Source: Paraburkholderia sp. Tr-20389 (GTDB taxonomy: Bacteria > Pseudomonadota > Gammaproteobacteria > Burkholderiales > Burkholderiaceae). From it: DNA of 64,000 bases. The DNA is taken from positions 49,812 to 113,811 of the forward strand of contig NZ_JAAGPD010000040.1 of assembly GCF_017104565.1 (NCBI RefSeq). Reading direction: 5' to 3'. The translations under genes were made by a program, and so were the position numbers. Of this stretch, positions 59,701 through 64,000 are shown in pieces (within the stretch, counting starts at the first letter, position 1; every line of letters starts with the position of its first letter). The notes beneath the pieces were generated by a model. The model made no database searches. It saw only the letters and a program-made list of their open reading frames with translations, and was not told the origin of the DNA.

Positions 59701-60630
59701 ATGCGTTACCCGAAGGTTGTGGAACGGCGCTCGCGCCGGATGCGGCTGCGTGCCGTGCAGATCGCGTGCGCCATGCTGATGAGCATGGCGGTCGCCTTCG
59801 CGCAGGACGACGCGTCGGCGCCTGCCGCGCTACACGCGCCGCTTGCCGGTGAGGTCGCGTCGAACGTCGCGGGCCTGCCGCTCGACCAGCAGGTCAGATG
59901 GCTGCGCCACGCCGCGCAAAGCGGCGCGCTCGAACAGATGGACGACGCGCAACTCGTCGCGCTGTTCGAAGCGCTCGATCCGTTGACGGTGCCGCGCTAC
60001 ATCGAGGAAGGGCCGAACGGCTACCCGTCCTACGAATTCACGATGCTCCGTCAGGAGCGCATTCGCGGCATCTGGCCGCGCCGGCCCGATCGCATGCTCG
60101 TGCGGCTCACGCGCGAGCCGCTGCGCATCTACGGCAAGTGGCTGCCCGACGGTCCGCACGCGGGCCAGGAAATCATCTACGACGAATCGAAGCGCACCGG
60201 CGAGATGTACGGCCACCTGGGCGGCCTCTTCAACATCATGCCTCTGTGGACGTCGGTCAACGGCACGCTGGCGCGCTCGCAGTCGAACCATCGGGTGCGC
60301 GATCTCGGCACCGAGTTCGTCGCGCAGCAGTTTCTCGACGAAGGCAGGAAGTTCGCCAGCGCGGGCATCACGCATCCGGCGCAGATCGACGTGAGAAGCG
60401 TCGACGGCGTGCGCGTCGTCGCCTTCACCTACGAGACGCCGACCGGCCAGCCGGAGTACTACGCGAAGAAGGAAGTGCTCGGGCTCGATCTGCGGCATCC
60501 GTACTTCCGGATGGCCGAATCGTACGGCAACGACGGCCAGGTCTTCGAGCGCATCGTGTTCCTCACGATCACGCCCAAAACCTTCGACGGCATGGCATTC
60601 GATCCGAAGAACCCCGAGTACCGCTTCTGA
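59701..60630 (+). CDS. DUF1571 exported protein
   Basis: 309 residues. Signal-like N-terminus MRLRAVQIACAMLMSMAVAFAQ (an internal start, residue 14), then DUF1571: LVALFEALDP, SYEFTMLRQERIRGIWPRRPDRMLVRLTREPLRIYGKWL, and GQEIIYDESKRTGEMYGHLGG. Function unknown in the family. GGGAGCGTTGC lies just ahead. Ends flush with the convergent gene. Confidence 0.75.
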   Translation: MRYPKVVERRSRRMRLRAVQIACAMLMSMAVAFAQDDASAPAALHAPLAGEVASNVAGLPLDQQVRWLRHAAQSGALEQMDDAQLVALFEALDPLTVPRYIEEGPNGYPSYEFTMLRQERIRGIWPRRPDRMLVRLTREPLRIYGKWLPDGPHAGQEIIYDESKRTGEMYGHLGGLFNIMPLWTSVNGTLARSQSNHRVRDLGTEFVAQQFLDEGRKFASAGITHPAQIDVRSVDGVRVVAFTYETPTGQPEYYAKKEVLGLDLRHPYFRMAESYGNDGQVFERIVFLTITPKTFDGMAFDPKNPEYRF

Positions 60631-61023
60631 TCAGGCCGTGAGCGTGAACGCGACGGCCGTGCGTCGAGGCTCGCAGCGCGCGTGCGTCATCCGTGCAGCG
60701 GGCGGCAGCGCGAGACGCGCTAGCACGAAGAAATCGGCGGCGCGCGTGACGCCGATCAGCGTCAGGCGCCCTTCTGTCCGCGCCGCGCGCGGCACGAGCA
60801 CGTCGTACCAGAGCGCGGCGATATCGGCGTGCGGCGTATCGCCGAGGTCGATCACGGGCAGACGCATGCGTGCGGCGTGTGTCGACAATGCGGCCGATTC
60901 CGGCAACGCGCTGTCGATCAGCGCGAGATGCGCGCGCAGTCCGTCGGGGTGCAGCCACGGCATGTGCCAGGCGGCCGTCGCCGACAGCCATGCGGTCGCT
61001 GCGATGAAAGTGCGTCGCTGCAT
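60631..61023 (-). CDS. Exported protein with Tat-like signal, unknown
   Basis: 130 residues from ATG 61023 behind AAGAGGCAAC. MQRRTFIAATAWLSATAAW is a twin-arginine-type signal, with LALIDSALPESAALSTHAARM and a beta-type domain after it. 19 bases downstream of the flavoprotein gene on the same strand, so co-transcribed. May be a partner of that enzyme in the periplasm. Confidence 0.6.
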   Translation of the reverse strand: MQRRTFIAATAWLSATAAWHMPWLHPDGLRAHLALIDSALPESAALSTHAARMRLPVIDLGDTPHADIAALWYDVLVPRAARTEGRLTLIGVTRAADFFVLARLALPPAARMTHARCEPRRTAVAFTLTA

Positions 61024-61042
61024 GTTGCCTCTTGGTTCGTCG

Positions 61043-62623
61043 CTACGTATAGCCGCGCCATTTGCGAAACGCCGCCGGCCAGATGCCCTGCTTGCCCGGC
61101 GACAGGATGCCCGACGGATCGAGCGCATCCTTGATCGTCTCCGACAGGCGCAGCAGCGCGCCGTCGTTGAAGTTATAGCGCGCCGCCGCGAAGTCCATGT
61201 AGACGAGGTGCGAGCGATACTCGCCGTAGCCTGCGCCGTGCGCGTCGCTCATCCACGCGCGCAGCAGGTCGCCCGCCAGCTCGCTCTGGCGCGCGTCGCT
61301 GCCGTCGAAGATCGCGGCGGCGATGTGATGCAGATGCCGCTCGCCCGCCGTGAAGCCGCCGTAATAGTCGAAGCCGTATTCGTTCGCACGCGCCTTCGCC
61401 ATCGTGTACTGGCGCATTGCGTCCCGGCCCGTCGCCGGACACACGGGCGAAAAGTCCACGTGGGCACCGCGTCCGCCGCGCCAGTCGAGCATCCGGAACG
61501 CCGTCATCGCCGGAATGCCGGCGAGATTGCGGTCGCCGCCCGCTTCGGGTTCCGCGCTGCCGTCATACATCTTCGACTGCATGCGCGCACCCGCGATGCG
61601 GCCGAAGGCGCGCCGCACGAGCGTCTCTTTCGCGTCGATCACTTCGCGCTCGCCGTACAGCGCGTAGTGCAGATTCCAGCGGCCGATGTCCAGCCTGTCG
61701 ACCATCGCCGCGATCGCGCTCTCGGGCATCACGCCTGCGCCCCGATACCACTGCGAGCGTGGCCCGAGCCCCGCCGCGCGCCGCAGCGCGCCTTCGATCA
61801 CCGCCTGGTTGCCAATCGTGCCGTTCAGGCGCAACGGCCTCAGGGTTTCGACGATCGCGTCCAGATCGTCGTCGTGCTGGAACTGGATTTCCCCGAGCAG
61901 ATACGCGCTCGGCGCCGGCATCAGCCAGACTCCCATCTTCGTGACGATGCCGTAGTTCGACTGCATGAACATCGGGTCGAACGACGGCCCGTAGCCGTAC
62001 CGGAATGCCTGCCACGACGTGCCGATCTCGATACCGCCCATCCCCGTGCGCACGACGTCGCCGTTCGCGAGCACCACTTCCATGCCGCACTGCGCCGCCG
62101 CGTGATCGCCGTAGGCCGTCGTGCCGAAACCGCGTTCGAGCGTGTTGCCGACGATGCTGCCCCAACCCGCCGCAGGCGGATCGACCCACAGCCGGTAGCC
62201 GCGCTCGCGCAGATGATGATGCAGATCGAAGTAGCTGACGCCGGGCTCGACGAGCGCATACGCGAGCGGCTCGTCGACGGCGAGAATGCGGTTCATCCGT
62301 TGCAGGTCGAGCACCACCGAGCCCGGCAGACGCGGCGCGGCGCCACCGTATGCGAAGTTGCGTCCCGTCGACACTGTCCACAGCGGGATCCGGTACTCGT
62401 TCGCCACGCGCAGGATCGCGCGGATCTCGTCGACGTTCGCGGGCAACAGCGCGGCCGACGGCACGAACGATGCAGCCAGCGTGCCCGGTGCGAACGGATC
62501 GGCATACGGCGCGAGGCTCGCCGGCGACGCCGCGACCTGCGTGGCGCCGACGATCGCTTCGAAGGCGGCCAGCGCGCGATCGAAGGTCGCGGCAGAGACG
62601 TCCGGCGGCAGGATGCGTGTCAA
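61043..62623 (-). CDS. FAD-linked oxidase, 4-cresol dehydrogenase/vanillyl-alcohol oxidase type
   Basis: 526 residues. PCMH FAD-binding domain at about 50-240 (TVSTGRNFAYGGAAPRLPGSVVLDLQRMNRIL, GWGSIVGNTLERGFGTTAYGDHAA) and the C-terminal cap domain. The family oxidises para-alkyl- or alkoxyphenols. The covalent FAD residue cannot be assigned (Tyr in cresol dehydrogenase, His in vanillyl-alcohol oxidase). No cytochrome gene like pchC is adjacent. No signal peptide seen. The enzyme may use the next small exported protein or an unknown acceptor. Confidence 0.85.
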   Translation of the reverse strand: MTRILPPDVSAATFDRALAAFEAIVGATQVAASPASLAPYADPFAPGTLAASFVPSAALLPANVDEIRAILRVANEYRIPLWTVSTGRNFAYGGAAPRLPGSVVLDLQRMNRILAVDEPLAYALVEPGVSYFDLHHHLRERGYRLWVDPPAAGWGSIVGNTLERGFGTTAYGDHAAAQCGMEVVLANGDVVRTGMGGIEIGTSWQAFRYGYGPSFDPMFMQSNYGIVTKMGVWLMPAPSAYLLGEIQFQHDDDLDAIVETLRPLRLNGTIGNQAVIEGALRRAAGLGPRSQWYRGAGVMPESAIAAMVDRLDIGRWNLHYALYGEREVIDAKETLVRRAFGRIAGARMQSKMYDGSAEPEAGGDRNLAGIPAMTAFRMLDWRGGRGAHVDFSPVCPATGRDAMRQYTMAKARANEYGFDYYGGFTAGERHLHHIAAAIFDGSDARQSELAGDLLRAWMSDAHGAGYGEYRSHLVYMDFAAARYNFNDGALLRLSETIKDALDPSGILSPGKQGIWPAAFRKWRGYT

Positions 62624-62694
62624 GGCGTTCCTTTATGGTCGACTGCTTGCGTGTAGATGTCTCGCGCCCAGGCCGCGCGTCGCCGGGATGCCCG

Positions 62695-63108
62695 TCAATG
62701 TCGATGCCCGCTGCTCATGCCGCCCCATGTGTGCATCCCGCCCGTGCCGTGGCCCATCATGCCGCCCGACTGCCCCCAATGCACATGGTTCATGTGATGG
62801 ACGTGATGGAACCGGTCGACGAACACGACCACGGCCGGTCCCCAATACCACGTGTCATAGTAAGAATAGGCGGGAATCGAATAGACGACGGCGCCATCGC
62901 TGCCCTGCTGGAGCTGCCAGGTGCCGTCCGGCTGAAGGCACGCGAGGCCGCTGATCGGCTGCATCGTGCCGTCGATTTCCGCCTGACCGACGACGTTGCG
63001 GCATGTCATCTGATCGCTGTATTCCTGTGCGGCGACGGGCGGCGAAGTCGCCACGGCACATCCGGCGCACACGCACAGCGTCGCGCCGAGTCCGGTCAAA
63101 GTACGCAT
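62695..63108 (-). CDS. Exported protein with His/Met-rich C-terminus
   Basis: 137 residues from ATG 63108. Signal MRTLTGLGATLCVCAGCAVA (lipobox-like CAGC near residue 16). Middle domain with two Cys (TCRNVVG, GLACLQPDG), then HHVHHMNHVHWGQSGGMMGH with more GGM/HTW/GHRH after it. The tail looks metal-binding (Cu or Ni). Similar His/Met/Gly tails occur in exported metal-handling proteins; function not established. Confidence 0.65.
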   Translation of the reverse strand: MRTLTGLGATLCVCAGCAVATSPPVAAQEYSDQMTCRNVVGQAEIDGTMQPISGLACLQPDGTWQLQQGSDGAVVYSIPAYSYYDTWYWGPAVVVFVDRFHHVHHMNHVHWGQSGGMMGHGTGGMHTWGGMSSGHRH

Positions 63109-63332
63109 GATCTGTCCTGCCCGACGGTGCGGCGTCGCGGCACCTGTGCGTGCCGTCGCCGTGAAGACGCCATCGATTCGCCTCGCAGGGCGCGGGCGGC
63201 ATGGTGCCGCTTCGGCGGTTCGTCGCGAATGGAGCAACACGCGCCTGCATTAACAGAACGCGTGGACGCGTGGCTCTATTCCTGCCGTACCCACGCGTCG
63301 TGTTACGCGACGTTTCCGGGCCAGGAAAACGC

Positions 63333-63697
63333 CTACTGCCACGCCTCCGGACGGCCGCCGAGTTCGCCGCAGACCTCGATTGCGATCGAGCGCAGCTTGG
63401 CTTCCTCGATCGGCCCCGACAGCGCGTAGCCCATGTGGTCGCTGATCCAGTAGAAGGTGCGGCGATTGCCGTCGCGGAACAGGCGGAAGGCCGTCTCGTC
63501 CTTGGGAATGCCCGTCACGTAGAGCGTGAGGCGCGCGCCGCCCGCGTTCTCGTACATGAACTGCGCGGCGGGTCCCGCTTCGCCCGGCAACAGCCGTCCG
63601 CCGACGAGCGTGTAGCCGTACTCCTGCAGCGACGGCACGGACAGATGCCGGTTGAGGCGCTTCGACAGCCAGTTGATCAGATGCTCTTCTTCGGCCG
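63333..63697 (-). CDS. Anti-sigma factor-like protein, 5' end missing
   Basis: Frame continues upstream of the internal ATG at 63638 to at least 63697: EEEHLINWLSKRLNRHLSVPSL, EYGYTLVGGRLLPGEAGPAAQFMYENAGGARLTLYV. That is the C-terminal region of transmembrane anti-sigma proteins of the RsiW/ChrR-associated kind in Burkholderiales. The N-terminal half (membrane segment and zinc finger) lies beyond the contig end, where adapter sequence begins. Confidence 0.7.
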
Positions 63698-63698
63698 G

Positions 63699-63767
63699 GA
63701 TCGGGAGAGCGTCGTGTAGGGGAAGAGGGTCATAATACGTGTAGATCTCGGTGGGGGCCGGGTCATT
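63699..63767. other. Illumina TruSeq/universal adapter contamination
   Basis: The 69 bases match the P5-side adapter in reverse-read form in length and order: a 32-base adapter start from GATCGG, an 8-base index CATAATAC (63731-63738), and a 29-base tail GTGTAGATCTCGG...TCATT. All seven differences from the standard adapter are changes to G, the usual error of two-colour chemistry. Not part of the genome. Confidence 0.97.
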
Positions 63768-64000
63768 AAAAAAAAAAAAAAATAAAAAAAATAATTATTA
63801 CTTACCACTTCCAAAAAAATATGTAGAGTAGATTTCTGACAGTTGACATTGTGTAGTGTCATCTACCACACTCTAATGCTTCAGATATCACTCACTTCTA
63901 TCTAATATCTTATTAATGCTTACTGTCCTTGTCCTGATCTCTCATTGCTCTTCATGCTTGTGCATCTCTTGTCATATCATGGTTGTCTCGCACGTTAGCC
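63768..64000. other. Low-complexity sequencing junk after the adapter
   Basis: Starts with a long A-run (63768-63783 and following), then AT-rich text unlike the host. This is the read past the end of the adapter, plus uncorrected low-quality bases. No gene should be called here; the frame at 63677-63862 is an adapter-derived artefact. Confidence 0.92.

Noticed and set aside
63677-63862. 61-residue minus-strand frame at the contig end
   Set aside because: Its translation contains the RPPPRST and TLFPYTTL strings that arise from translated Illumina adapter; not a protein.

Overview
The window carries most of a temperate, contractile-tailed prophage (about 1 to 47,060) followed by about 16.7 kb of GC-rich host chromosome. 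Gene content, codon bias, the many C(UUCG)G terminators and the host genes (FadE/FadI/FadD, a TetR regulator, tandem tRNA-Leu) point to a Burkholderiaceae host of the Burkholderia/Paraburkholderia/Caballeronia type. This is inference from content; I ran no search. The last 300 bases are not biological: an Illumina adapter lies at 63,699-63,767 and low-complexity junk follows, so this is a contig end.

Prophage layout. 1-2 kb: an S24-type repressor on the minus strand faces a Cro-like gene across repeated CTCACAG/TGTGAG half-sites. 2-12.4 kb: an early operon of tightly overlapping genes with a CII-like regulator, O/P-like replication proteins, an adenine and a cytosine DNA methyltransferase, NinB and NinG, a DUF4406 protein beside a dATP/dGTP diphosphohydrolase-like protein, and many small membrane or zinc-binding proteins. 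12.4-15.1 kb: small genes, a structured non-coding stretch and a calcineurin-like phosphoesterase. 15.1-24.6 kb: terminase, portal, protease/scaffold with a nested scaffold start, capsid and connectors. 24.7-37.5 kb: sheath, tube, a tail assembly chaperone made by -1 frameshifting, tape measure, baseplate and tail fibre. 37.5-40.1 kb: a region organised like the immI region of phage P22, with an Arc-like repressor and a Bro-type antirepressor on one strand, a divergent second ribbon-helix-helix regulator, and an SGNH-hydrolase lipoprotein downstream. 40.2-46.3 kb: holin-like protein, GH19 endolysin, a collagen-like SGNH virion protein, HNH genes, lipoproteins and a class-3-type lipase. 46.4-47 kb: another HNH gene. 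No integrase is visible; it probably lies left of position 1.

Host part. Two nearly identical tRNA-Leu(CAG) genes with their own promoters are followed by a GNAT acetyltransferase, an MFS carboxylate-type transporter, and a fatty-acid beta-oxidation cluster (TetR regulator, FadE, SDR reductase, MaoC hydratase, thiolase, acyl-CoA ligase). The TetR gene is preceded by a perfect 18-bp palindrome. A DUF1571 protein, a flavoprotein of the 4-cresol dehydrogenase/vanillyl-alcohol oxidase type with a small exported partner, a His/Met-rich exported protein and a truncated anti-sigma-factor-like gene complete the window.
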